NCBI GenBank assembly: GCA_025716855.1
Contig: JAIXMQ010000213.1
Span: forward strand, 1-11,541
Direction: 5' to 3'
DNA length: 11,541 bases
Source: Pilaira anomala
Taxonomy: Eukaryota; Mucoromycota; Mucoromycetes; Mucorales; Mucoraceae
Under the pieces are notes generated by a model. The model saw nothing but the letters and a program-made list of their open reading frames with translations. It did no database searches and was not told where the DNA came from. The position numbers and the translations under genes were made by a program. Shown here piece by piece: positions 1-8,713 of this stretch. Positions within the stretch are counted from its first letter, which is position 1. The number at the start of each line of letters is the position of its first letter.

Positions 1-59
1 GAATTAACTGTTGAATTCGTAGCTTAGAATCACTAAATAAATAAGAAAGTGCGTGACAT
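1..59 (+). repeat. 3' end of the 5' LTR (partial)
   Basis: Bases 1-15 match 6194-6208 exactly and bases 13-59 match 8951-8997 with one mismatch, so together they form the uninterrupted version of the 3' LTR. The identity already begins at base 1, so the LTR extends to the left of the window and its full length cannot be stated. It ends in ...GTGACA (58) or GTGACAT (59). AATAAA at 36-41 and the overlapping AATAAG at 40-45 could serve polyadenylation of an LTR-to-LTR transcript. Confidence 0.88.
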
Positions 60-60
60 C

Positions 61-75
61 TGGTAGCACCAGGAC
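61..75 (+). other. Primer binding site (initiator-Met tRNA type)
   Basis: TGGTAGCACCAGGAC starts 1-2 bases after the LTR end and begins with TGG, the complement of a tRNA CCA end. Its complement ends ...GGTGCTACCA, which implies discriminator A73 and U72. U72 would pair with A1, the A1:U72 pair typical of eukaryotic initiator tRNA-Met. Initiator tRNA is the known primer of Ty1 and Ty3, so it is the best guess here. The host tRNA itself is not in the window. Confidence 0.8.
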
Positions 76-240
76 ATAACTTATTTTTCAAGAACTTTTA
101 ACAACTTAACTCGTTCTAAAACAAGGAATTTTTTTTTTCAAAAAAAAAAAAAATAGTGACGCGTCTATTTTTTTTACAAGGGTCCACTAAAGCGTGTTAT
201 ATTTGAACCAAAAAAAAAAAAAAAAGGGGGGTGGAAAACT
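76..240 (+). other. Untranslated leader with A/T tracts
   Basis: Non-coding leader between the primer binding site and the tandem repeats. It contains a T10 run (129-138), one C, then an A14 run (140-153), which can fold back as a nearly perfect A:T hairpin. A further T run and A run follow, ending in a G run near 226-231. No ORF or recognised regulatory motif was seen. Confidence 0.5.
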
Positions 241-420
241 GGAATTAACTCATTGTAACTGGAATTAACTCATTGTAACTGGAATTAACTCATTGTAACT
301 GGAATTAACTCATTGTAACTGGAATTAACTCATTGTAACTGGAATTAACTTATTGTAACTGGAATTAACTTATTGTAACTGGAATTAACTTATTGTAACT
401 GGAATAACTTTATTTTAACT
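241..420 (+). repeat. 20-bp tandem repeat array in the retrotransposon leader (9 units)
   Basis: Nine head-to-tail 20-bp units. The first five are GGAATTAACTCATTGTAACT. The next three differ by one C-to-T change (CATTG to TATTG). The ninth (401-420) is degenerate. The array ends 8 bases before the gag start codon. The unit's first ten bases, GGAATTAACT, also occur at the LTR (6193-6202; bases 1-9 at the left edge lack only the first G), so the array may have been seeded from LTR sequence. Units contain TAA stops, so the array lies in the 5' untranslated leader. There are no spacers, hence no CRISPR. Confidence 0.95.
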
Positions 421-428
421 GGTATAAT

Positions 429-1937
429 ATGGGAGATCAACAACAACAATCTGCTGGTAGTCCCTATGACATAATAGCTACACTTATTACTCAATTCACG
501 GAGGCTGTGGATCAAAGAAGTGGCGATAATACTTCTTCAGTACCTCTACGTCATCCCACTCCATTCACAGGCGATCGTGATATTAAAAAGATTGATGGAT
601 GGATTAGTGCTATCGATAGATGCAAATCTTTTCGTGGATGGGATGACTGTAAAACCTATATGTACGCTCTCACACTTATTGAAGGTCGTGCTGATACCTG
701 GTTGAGATCTTTGGAAAAGGATTACCCTGATAAGTTTCCTACCACTTGGACAACATTGAAGGAATCAATTACTAGTCAATTTCGTCCAACTAATGCTGAA
801 GATGATGCGCGTGATGCACTTGATAATCTAAAGCAAACTACTTCTATTCGTGAATATGTAGACCAATTTATGGATATCATTCTTCTTATTCCAGATATGA
901 CTGAACAGGAGAAGTGTCATGTGTTTAGAAAAGGTTTGGCTCATGCTGAACTTCAAGCACAACTTCGTGATATCCCCATTTCTTCTCGTACTCTTGATAA
1001 GTGTTATCATCAGGCTTTAAACTTTGAAGCTACAAGACCTTATGCTTCAGCTATAGCTATGAATTCTCGCTCAAATAGTGGTGGTTCTTCTAATATTCAT
1101 ATGGTTAACGATCCTATGGATTTGGATGCTATTGAAACTAGGGGTGGTCGATATAACAACTATAATCGTGGTGGTAATAACTCTTTTGCTCCTAATAATG
1201 GTAATAGTCCTCGTCGTCCTGCTGGTAATAATAACAACTTCAAGTGTCATTTCTGTGGTCAAACTGGTCATTTTAAGAGATCTTGTCCTGAACGTTTACA
1301 GACAATTCGTAACATTGATCAACAGCGACAAGGTAATAGAAGAGGTGTTGCTCGTAACAGCAATAATAATAATCGTGGTACTCTTAATACTATTACTACT
1401 GCTACTGGTCTTGATAATAATGAAAATGGAAACCAAGTACTTGATAATAATAATCAAAGTAATAAAATGAATAATGTTTCCCACTATTCGTCTAATAGTT
1501 CTACTGCTTCTTCTAATGTTATTGATAAGCATGCTGACTCAATAAGTACACGGGTGACTAAGGATATTCTTCATATCAGACAAACATTATCCACTGCCAC
1601 GTCATCTGAGCTACCGTTGTATCAAGCTGTAGTACGTGCTGCAAGCGGTGAAGATATCAGTATTAATGTGATGTTTGACAGTGGTGCTAGTGAATGTTAT
1701 ATCAAACCAGAGCTAACTGATCAAATTTTTGGGGCACGAACAAGTGTAAATAGAGAAGTTGAAACGGCTGGTGGCTCTGTTGATAAAATAACTGAAACTG
1801 TGGACTTTGATCTTAATCTTCAAGGGTATCAAAATAAAGTGAAGGCATTTCTTTTTAGTATGAAATTTGATCTTATTTTAGGACTCTCGTGGCTGCAAAA
1901 ACATAATCCATATGCTCAGTGGACAACAAATACATGA
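429..1937 (+). CDS. Gag polyprotein with zinc knuckle and aspartic protease (Gag-Pro)
   Basis: This 502-codon ORF encodes the capsid-forming Gag and the start of the protease. Residues about 45-205 resemble the retrotransposon Gag (capsid) domain, with a WISAIDRC/W-rich helix region and an EYVDQF motif. Residues 211-350 are low-complexity, rich in Asn, Gly and Ser, around one CCHC zinc knuckle (C273, C276, H281, C286) for RNA binding. Residues about 395-495 are a retropepsin: the catalytic motif is D417-S-G-A, and LILGLSWL (482-489) is the usual second conserved segment. The ATG at 429 is the first in frame after the leader repeats, whose TAA codons close the frame upstream. The ORF ends at TGA 1935-1937, but the same frame continues open into reverse transcriptase. 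This stop is therefore probably a nonsense mutation (a Trp TGG codon is one simple source); programmed readthrough cannot be excluded. Confidence 0.9.
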   Translation: MGDQQQQSAGSPYDIIATLITQFTEAVDQRSGDNTSSVPLRHPTPFTGDRDIKKIDGWISAIDRCKSFRGWDDCKTYMYALTLIEGRADTWLRSLEKDYPDKFPTTWTTLKESITSQFRPTNAEDDARDALDNLKQTTSIREYVDQFMDIILLIPDMTEQEKCHVFRKGLAHAELQAQLRDIPISSRTLDKCYHQALNFEATRPYASAIAMNSRSNSGGSSNIHMVNDPMDLDAIETRGGRYNNYNRGGNNSFAPNNGNSPRRPAGNNNNFKCHFCGQTGHFKRSCPERLQTIRNIDQQRQGNRRGVARNSNNNNRGTLNTITTATGLDNNENGNQVLDNNNQSNKMNNVSHYSSNSSTASSNVIDKHADSISTRVTKDILHIRQTLSTATSSELPLYQAVVRAASGEDISINVMFDSGASECYIKPELTDQIFGARTSVNREVETAGGSVDKITETVDFDLNLQGYQNKVKAFLFSMKFDLILGLSWLQKHNPYAQWTTNT

Positions 1938-2917
1938 TTTATCCAAGACCCTACTCGTATTGATAACACTACATTTAAAATAGTACCAGCTCCTATAGAA
2001 AGGTTTATATCTGATAGCCGTAATTATGGTCCTGACGAGCTTAACTATTTAATATCACCTAAACAAGTATCTAGAATGATGAAGCAAACAGGTACCACAG
2101 CATGTTTAGTATACGTAAATGAATTAAAACAGGATAATTGTAATGGAGATGGTATCGAGGTTACTGTTGATGCTAACTGGAAGGATGAATTAGTCAAGCA
2201 GTATCCTACAGTCTTTCAAGACAAGCTGGGTGGTGTACCTGATATGCAACCTGTGGAACATGTTATTGACACTGGTAATTCTAAACCTGTTAATCGTCAA
2301 GCATATAGAATGAGCCCAGGTGAGCTGGATGAGTTACAAAGGCAGCTTAAAGAGCTTTTAGCTTTAGGACTTATCGAACCTAGTTCTTCCCCTTGGGGTG
2401 CTCCGGTGCTTTTTGTGAAGAAGAAGGATGGAACAATGCGAATGTGTATTGACTATCGTGGTCTTAACAAAGTCACCATCAAGAATGCTAGTCCGCTACC
2501 AAGAATTGATGAGTGTTTAGATCGTTTACGTGGTGCAACTTGGTTCAGTACGTTGGATTTGAAGTCGGGCTATCACCAAATCAAGATCAAGGACTCTGAT
2601 AAACCAAAAACAGCTTTCAATACACGCTATGGAAAATTTCAATGGTCTGTTTTACCGATGGGACATTCTAATGCACCACCTACTTTTCAGGCCTGGATGA
2701 ATGAATTATTAGGAGATTTTATTGACAAATATGCTCTTGTGTATCTTGATGATGTGTGCATCTTTAGTAAAACTGAGCAAGAACACAAGCAACATGTCAA
2801 GGCTGTATTAGACCGTTTTAAAGAAGCTAACTTGATTGTGAATTTATCTAAATGTCATTTTGCTCAGCGTAAACTTGTGTTTTTAGGATTTGAAATCTCG
2901 TCTTCTGGTATTTACCT
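1938..2917 (+). pseudogene. Pol segment: reverse transcriptase (fingers/palm)
   Basis: The frame stays open in the Gag-Pro frame right after TGA 1935-1937; the first Met is at 2076 and residue numbers count from it. About residues 60-275 form the Ty3/gypsy reverse transcriptase, which copies the element RNA into DNA inside the virus-like particle. Visible blocks are SSSPWGAPVLFVKKKDG (103-119), MCIDYRGLN (123-131), WFSTLDLKSGYHQI with catalytic D161, LPMGHSNAPPTFQ (193-205), and the YLDD box with D225 and D226. FLGFEIS (269-275) begins the last block. Near 2915 one base is missing (a C beside 2915-2916): before it the protein reads GIY in one frame and after it SPTKAQAIQDWPRP continues in another. 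If read without the shift, the protein would end at 2988-2990 after a non-homologous tail. Catalytic residues are intact, but the lesions separate them from both Gag and RNase H. Confidence 0.9.
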
Positions 2918-4810
2918 TCGCCTACTAAGGCTCAAGCTATTCAAGATTGGCCAAGACCTGTTAATGTTCAACAAGTACGACAATTTTTAGGCCTTAGTCA
3001 GCACTACAGACGCTTTATGCCAGGTTTCTCAAGTATTGCGGCCGCTTTGACTGATTTAACTCGAGGCGCTGGGCCTAAAAAGAGAGATATTGTGTGGACT
3101 CGAGCTTGCGAAACTAGTTTCAATAAAATTAAACGTCTTTTAACAACTGCTCCTGTACTATAAATGCCTGAAATGAACCTACCATTTATTGTAGAAACAG
3201 ACTCTAGTGAATTTGGTGTTGGTGCGGTACTGTTGCAACCATCGCAAACTAACTGTAATCCTCAAGCGAAGCATCCAAATGGTTTATTATCTACTTGGCA
3301 TCCGGTGGCATATAAATCTAAGAAGTTATCGCTGGCTGAACAAGCTTTACCCGCTCAAGAACGTGAGCTGATTGGGATAGTACATGCATTACGGACGTGG
3401 CGTTGTTACATTGATGGGTGTCCTGCAGGGTATACTGTGTATTCTGATCACAACCCGCTTGTTAATTTCCGCTCTCAAGTAAAGCCTACATTAAGATTGG
3501 TGCGTTGGATTTCAGAATTAGAAATGTTTGCACCTGAAATCAAATACAAGCCTGGTAAGGAAAATATGGTGGCAGATGCATTATCAAGAATTGGTGATCA
3601 TAGTAAACCTGCTAGGGAATCAATGGAACCTCAATACTTGTATACTACTTGGAGTGAATTACCTGCTGAGATTCGTTCTGACTGGCCATTACTGTATGCT
3701 ACAGGCTCTGATAGTAAAGCGTCATTACCTGATCTTAAGATATTACTGAAAAAGGAGAGGTCTTCCTTTAATATCAAGAATGGCCGTGTGTTTCGAATTC
3801 CTAAGTTGGAAGGTGACAAACAAAAAAAAGAAGTTTCATTTGTACCATTTGTTCAGCGGGCAGATCTTGTTTCGAAATACCACGAAGGCTTTGGGCATGC
3901 TACAATGAAGAATATGATACATTTAATGTGTACTAGATATTGGTGGCCTCAGATGAGACGAGATATTCAGCTGTGGATAGAACGTTGTCCAGCTTGTCAG
4001 GTCAATGGTCAGAAAATATCTAAAGCTCAAGATGTGATGCATCCATTGCCTATTCCACCAGGAGCATTTGAACGATGGCATTTGGATTTTGTTGGTGAGC
4101 TTCCGACTACTGTCAATGGGAATCGATGGTTAATTACTGCAGTTGACTACTCTACCAATTGGCCGATTGCTAGAGCCGTACCAGATGCAAGTAAAGAAAC
4201 AGTAGCAAAGTTTATTTATGAAGAGATAGTGGTTCGATTTGGATGTCCAGTAGAAGTATTAACTGATAGAGGAGCCAACTTTAAAAGTGGTTTAGTGGAG
4301 GAGTACATTAAGCGTATAGGTAGCAAGCACAAGTTAACTTCTGCATTCCATCCTAGGACCAATAGTAAGGTTGAGCGCTATAATGGAACTATTAAGCAAA
4401 TGCTTCGTAAATATGTACAAGGCTCTAGTCATAGATGGGATGAATTTGTCGACGCTGCTGTTTGGTCTTCTCGCGTTTGGGTTAACTCGACAACTGAATA
4501 TAGTCATTTTTTCTTGGTTTATGGGCGTCACCCAAAGTTACCAGGCGATACTATGATTCCTTATATTAGCAGAGATTCTCTGAATGATCCTCGTACAATT
4601 GCAGAGTATACTGCTCGTGAACTAGCTGATCTTGGTCAGCATCGTGCTGCTGCACAGGCTCGTATGCAAATGGTTTCGGATAGAGATAAAGAGCGTTGGG
4701 ATAGTAATATTGCTGGAACTCATTATGACATAGGAGATTTAGTACTACTTACACATGAAGGCAAATTCGGGCTAGAACCAAGGTTTAAGGGTCCTTATAT
4801 TATTACTTAG
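2918..4810 (+). pseudogene. Pol segment: RT connection, RNase H and integrase
   Basis: After the frameshift the frame reads QQVRQFLGLSQHYRRF, the usual RT connection block, then meets in-frame TAA 3161-3163. Counting from Met 3164: RNase H has D13 (VETDSS), E68 (QEREL), D95 (YSDHN) and D138 (ADALSR). Integrase has the zinc-binding H240, H245, C275, C278, and the core DDE D308 (HLDF), D368 (TDRGANF) and E404 (VERYN), with 35 residues between the last two. The GPY/F module (PRFKGPYII, 539-547) marks the chromovirus-like integrase branch. The integrase would insert the cDNA into the genome. TAG 4808-4810 interrupts the frame, but the next codons read VFEDYGTYQLE, which still fits the integrase end. 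All catalytic residues are kept, so decay is recent or selection on trans use cannot be excluded. Confidence 0.92.
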
Positions 4811-6091
4811 GTCTTTGAAGATTATGGTACTTATCAGTTAGAAACCATGGAGGGACAGAAGCTTGATCATCTTGTCCATAAAGACCGTCTCAAACTGGCT
4901 AAAGGTGATAAACCGGAAACCGCGTGGTATGACCCTACTGTGAGTCGTAGAGAGGTGAAGTCCGTAACATCTACCAAAAGTGGAAGAGGGGGAGGTAGTG
5001 CTAATGCTACAGTATCGGGCTCAGGCGGTGTTTTAGTACCTACTACCACTACTATTGTTGAAACTACTAGTGATAGCACATTCATGGACTTACAAGAAGA
5101 CAACTATATGGATGCCGTATCAGTACTTAGTGATGATTCAAAAGAGGCTTTAATAGAAGATAGTGAATTGGTGTTATCATTAGAGAAACAGAGGCATTTT
5201 ATAAGCGAAGAAGATATGGATTTACAGATTGAAGAAGCCCAAGAAGAATATAAGAATCTAGCTGAAATATATGTGGATGTATCTTCCTCAGATAAGCAAG
5301 TAAATGATAGTAAGATGGTAGATGTTACTGAAAGTAGTGATGATTGTAAAGATGGAGGACCTACTTGTGTTATTGATTTGTATGAAGACGTATCATTATC
5401 AGGAAAGGATGAATTAGACGAAGAAGAGTTTATAGACGTAAGAAGTGAAAGTAGCATCGGATACCAAGATGACCGGGATCTAGAAGAGGCAGCAAGATTA
5501 CCTGCTATTGTTGAATTATATGATGATATTTTATCTTCAAAGGATCCTTCTGACGATTCCATGGTTTTCAATGATAACGAAGAAGATGATTTTCAATCAA
5601 TATATTCAGAATCAAGTGATAAACATAAGAATATACCAGTTAAAATAGCTGATTTGTCTAAAGAAGATTTGGATGGAATTAATAAGTCAATGACGACACA
5701 ACAAAGGGATAAGCAACAAACATACAATATAGAAGAAAATGAAGAAGTAGATAAAGCGGAGCCCAAGAGTAATAAAATAGTAGGAACAGAAAGTAGCTTA
5801 AAAGATAGAAAGAAAATATGTTTTGATGGAAGTTCAAAATTTTTTACCTATGAACATGAATTGAAGCCTACTAATTCTTTTTTTAATACGCCAATTGCAA
5901 AAATTATTGAACATGAATGTCCTGAAGATGTTGAGGGACCAACATCAGTCCAAGAAGGGGGTAATGTCAGCCCAGTACTAGAAGGAATACCGTCTTGCGT
6001 GGTTAACTGGAACAAGAACAAGAAGAAGACATTCAAGCCTAGAGTTCCGGCCCGGAAGAAACAGAGAATAAATTGCTTGTCTGGAGTTTAA
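4811..6091 (+). pseudogene. Pol C-terminal tail: acidic repeats and basic end, no chromodomain
   Basis: The frame continues from the integrase after TAG 4808-4810; the first Met is at 4847. Residues 1-40 (from 4847) finish the GPY/F region (LDHLVHKDRLKLA). There follow a Gly/Ser/Thr linker (40-75) and then about 240 strongly acidic residues. Within them a degenerate unit recurs: IYVDVSSSDK (141-150), LYEDVSLSGK (178-187) and LYDDILSSKD (224-233), each followed by an acidic run and an ESS-like or NDNEED end. The last 25 residues turn basic, with KNKKK (390-394) and RKKQR (403-407) spaced like a bipartite nuclear localisation signal. No chromodomain consensus (aromatic cage, YLVKW) is visible. 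The stretch carries no stop over 414 codons. Function is not recognised. Inference: nuclear entry by the basic end, and target-site or chromatin-factor contact by the acidic part. Confidence 0.75.
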
Positions 6092-6193
6092 TTAATTTTA
6101 GTATAAATATAGTACCGCAGCATAAATAATAAAAACGATTCTTTTTCTGCTTTTCTTAAAACATTTGAATTCCCATTTGCTTCAAGTCATTAG
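6092..6193 (+). other. Region between pol stop and the LTR match; likely U3 part of the 3' LTR
   Basis: The pol frame ends in TAA 6089-6091. A TATA-like TATAAATA at 6102-6109 and the A-rich AATAATAAAAACGA near 6126-6139 follow. The identity between LTRs can only be shown from 6194, because the window starts there in the 5' copy, but the LTR must begin upstream, in this stretch or inside the end of pol. Purine-rich candidates for the plus-strand primer tract are GGAAGAAACAGAGAA (about 6053-6067) and the A-rich run at 6126-6139. I cannot choose between them without the full 5' LTR. Confidence 0.45.
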
Positions 6194-6208
6194 GAATTAA
6201 CTGTTGAA
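6194..6208 (+). repeat. 3' LTR, part left of the CACTA insertion
   Basis: GAATTAACTGTTGAA is identical to bases 1-15 of the 5' LTR. It ends in GAA (6206-6208), the first copy of the 3-bp duplication, and is followed directly by CACTAG. The LTR continues at 8951. Upstream extension of this LTR is expected but cannot be seen. Confidence 0.85.
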
Positions 6209-6214
6209 CACTAG
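6209..6214 (+). repeat. CACTA left terminal inverted repeat
   Basis: CACTAG directly after the GAA duplication (6206-6208); reverse complement of CTAGTG at 8945-8950. The next bases of the two ends no longer pair perfectly. Confidence 0.85.
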
Positions 6215-6225
6215 GCATTAATTAT

Positions 6226-7070
6226 CCTGGAAATGTCCTACAAATCATCCTGGAATTGAACTGAGATTAGGAGATTTGCAGGACTCCTACTATTGAAAAA
6301 TATACAGGTCGTCCTGCAAATCTCCTACAAATCTCTAATTTCCAGGTCCTACAGTGCATCTATTCTTAAATCGAATTTTTTTAAAAAACGGACATTCCCA
6401 ATTTTTGGGTTTAAACTCAGTTTTAATATAAAAAAGTTACTCATATAGGAAGTTCTCACAGCTTTTGATAATTTAAACCAATAAATCACATTTAAATTTT
6501 TTGTGTGAACTCATATAATGTGAGTAAATATTTTTTTATTGAATCAAAAGAAGTTAATCATGTGATTTTAAGATTTGGAGAACTTCTTCAATTCCAGTTT
6601 TGTAGATATCTATATCTGAATCCTCTTCCTGTAACATTCTAAAAATTGGTGTAACCACATACTGCAATATCATTGGCTGTTACAGCTCTGGTTTGAATTT
6701 TGGCTGTCAAAATAGCCGGACATTTTCGAGTTGGCCCTGCTATTAAGTAGATATTTTATCAACTTATTTTGAAATTTTTTGCTATCAAAATTAAATTTCT
6801 GTTTTCATACATCTCTTTAACAAGTTTAATTTAAAAGATCAATGTTCATTCTAAATGATTAAATTACTTTTTTGGTAGTAAATTTACAGTTTTATAAAAA
6901 AAAGTAGCTAGGGCTAAAAAATTTCGATTTAAGAATAGATGCACTGTACAAAGTCCTGGAAATTTGTAATTTACATCCTAGTTTTACCTACAAATCTGTA
7001 CTTTATCATCCTAGTTTTACCTGTAAATTAGATATTTCATGATATTATTTTACCTGCAAATCTGTTAGAT
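6226..7070. repeat. Left subterminal repeat array of the CACTA element
   Basis: Many copies of a 9-bp motif CCT(G/A)(G/C)AAAT occur here: 6226-6234, 6237-6245, 6249-6257 (variant), 6313-6321, 6324-6332, 6955-6963, and further copies around 6988-7070. Inverted copies are ATTTGCAGG (6274-6282) and ATTTCCAGG (6338-6346). The inverted copy near 6271-6283 and the direct copy near 6312-6325 can form a stem of about 14 bp. The block is interrupted by the nested MITE at 6352-6946. In CACTA elements such motifs bind the TnpA-like protein that brings the two ends together; here that role is inferred from position only. Confidence 0.7.
6350..6948. mobile_element. Nested MITE with TA duplication, Tc1/mariner/pogo-like (element 6352-6946)
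   Basis: The element runs from CAGTGCATCTATTCTTAAAT (6352) to its reverse complement ending CACTG (6946). The two ends match over 31 bp with one mismatch at position 25. TA stands on both sides (6350-6351 and 6947-6948). Removing the element and one TA rejoins CCTA with CAAAG, recreating a CCTACAAA-type subterminal repeat of the host CACTA, which supports these exact limits. CAGT-starting inverted repeats with TA target sites are typical of Tc1/mariner and pogo relatives. The 595-bp inside has no ORF of note, so it depends on a transposase from elsewhere. A second, looser inverted pair (GAAGTTCTC 6449-6457 and GAGAACTTC 6578-6586) suggests an internal fold-back. Confidence 0.85.
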
Positions 7071-7421
7071 CTCAATAGCTATTGGCTTTTCATTTGTATA
7101 TTGCTTCATATCATTGGTCTTTATCTTATTTCAAAATGACGTTTATAATAAATGCGCTACTGCTATTGGTATAATATACCTCTTTAAACGGCTTTTATAT
7201 ATTGATTTTGTTTAAAAATAGATCTTTATTTATTGATTTAAAAAAAAAAAAAAAAAAAAAAAACCCACTGGCATACTGCCATAATTGTTACTTTAAAACA
7301 GATACAGCATCTTTTTTTTGAAACGAGGGCTAGCGGTTAGAACATAATAAAGCAATATCACTTACATTAGATTTGTTCTGTATCAGAAAGAACACGGAGC
7401 CATTATATTAGACCATATAAG

Positions 7422-7457
<36 letters not shown>

Positions 7458-8570
7458 AGAAATATGGAAGAACAGGGGCGATATATGAGGTGTTTACCTT
7501 TTACAAAAAAAAAAAAAAACGTAGCAAAAGAGATTATATTGCTGTCACTGTGTAGGCTATAAAAAAAAGAGATGGTCAGTCTTAAGCATTGATTGATATA
7601 TATAATTGATATTTTACCTGCTGAAAAAAAAATAGATTCAGTAATTTACCGACTAAAAAAAAAAAAAAAAATAAAAATAAATTATTAGAAAGAATTTACA
7701 TGGAAAGGACTGAGAGAAATATTTACCTGTTGTTATTAAAGCAAAGCGATATCCTTCTTATATGAATAGACAAGATCAATACTGCTTTTATAACTATTTA
7801 ATTCGAGATAATGAGTGATATTATTTAAATCTTCGTTAAAAAAAAAAAATTACCGAGACTTATAAAAATTATTTATCTCTAAGGAATTTAAAATATTAGA
7901 TACTTGTAATTACATAGAAATTAAAATTATCTTACCAGTTACAATATGAAAAGCAAAGAAACAAATAAAAATATTTGTTCTTGTACAGTAAAAGACTATT
8001 GAAATAACTTAGTAAAAGCCATCATACGAAATAAGTTTTTTTTTTAAAAAAAGAAAAAAATAATTGGGGAAAAAGGAAAAGAAGAAAAAAAAAGAAGTAA
8101 TCTAATATAAATGATGAGCTAATAAAAGGAACTAGTGAAAGATGATGAGTTCCAAATATTTTCACAACTTTTTTTTTTATATAAGTGAATATATATGAAA
8201 ATTCAATCCTTTCTTTTATTTTTTAATGGATATGTATTAAATCTATCATCCAGTTTGTTTTTTATAATTAAAGTAAGTCATAAAGTAATAGAAATTGACT
8301 TTTTTTTTTTTTTTTAGACTAGTTAAAAAAAAAAAAGTTGCGTGTAACCATATAAATAGAATTCTAATTTAAAAAAAAAAAACTTATTGTCAAAAACTTA
8401 AAACTATGTAGTAATAAAATCATTGAATGATAATTAAAACCATTAGCTTGCTGGAATATTATTTTCTATTATGTTTTTTCAAAAGAAAAGGAAAGAAGTA
8501 AAGTTTATTAAACGGAAACTTTAATTTGATTTTCTTTTTTTTTTTTTTTTTTTGCTAAGTGTTTTAAACC
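7071..8570. other. A/T-tract-rich interior of the CACTA element, no gene recognised
   Basis: No ORF of coding character on either strand. The region is dominated by homopolymer runs: A24 at 7240-7263, A31 at 7424-7454, A15 at 7505-7519, A17 at 7655-7671, and long T runs near 8301-8316 and 8535-8554. There is also a purine-only stretch of about 50 bp at 8045-8099. On the minus strand several donor-like GTAAG/GTAAA motifs alternate with poly-T plus AG acceptor-like motifs, which may be relics of a spliced gene or chance in AT-rich DNA. Confidence 0.5.
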
Positions 8571-8584
8571 TCGCTCTATATAAT

Positions 8585-8713
8585 GCCTAGGTTCACCCTA
8601 ATTTCTGAAATGTGGTGCATAGAGCTTCTTCACGTGAGTAAATTACCTAGGTTCACCCCGAAATTTAAGCTGATTGGAAATGGGGTGTACATAGGCTCCT
8701 CACGTGAGGAAAT
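8585..8713. repeat. Two-copy repeat with hairpins and CACGTG palindromes
   Basis: Two adjacent copies of a roughly 60-70-bp unit, 8585-8644 and 8646-8713. Each begins CCTAGGTTCACCC and ends with a CACGTGAG(T/G)(A/-)AAATT-like segment. Each can fold: in copy 2, CCTAGGTTCACCCC (8646-8659) pairs with GGGGTGTACATAGG (8681-8694) at 12 of 14 positions. CACGTG (8631-8636 and 8701-8706) is the E-box core bound by fungal bHLH proteins; in copy 2 it lies in the perfect 12-bp palindrome CCTCACGTGAGG (8698-8709). It sits near the right end of the CACTA element. Function unknown. Confidence 0.7.

Noticed and set aside
241..420. CRISPR-like array
   Set aside because: Units are directly adjacent with no variable spacers, and the context is a eukaryotic retrotransposon leader.
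1078..1470. Overlapping + strand ORF of 130 codons in gag
   Set aside because: It is an out-of-frame reading of the AAT/GGT-rich Gag linker giving Ile/Leu/Val runs; the Gag frame has the zinc knuckle.
5104..5571. Antisense ORF of 155 codons opposite the acidic tail
   Set aside because: Ser-rich product expected from the antisense of acidic codons; no domain, and the sense frame is continuous with integrase.
4811..6091. Separate envelope-like gene after pol
   Set aside because: The frame is continuous with integrase and no signal peptide or membrane segment is seen.
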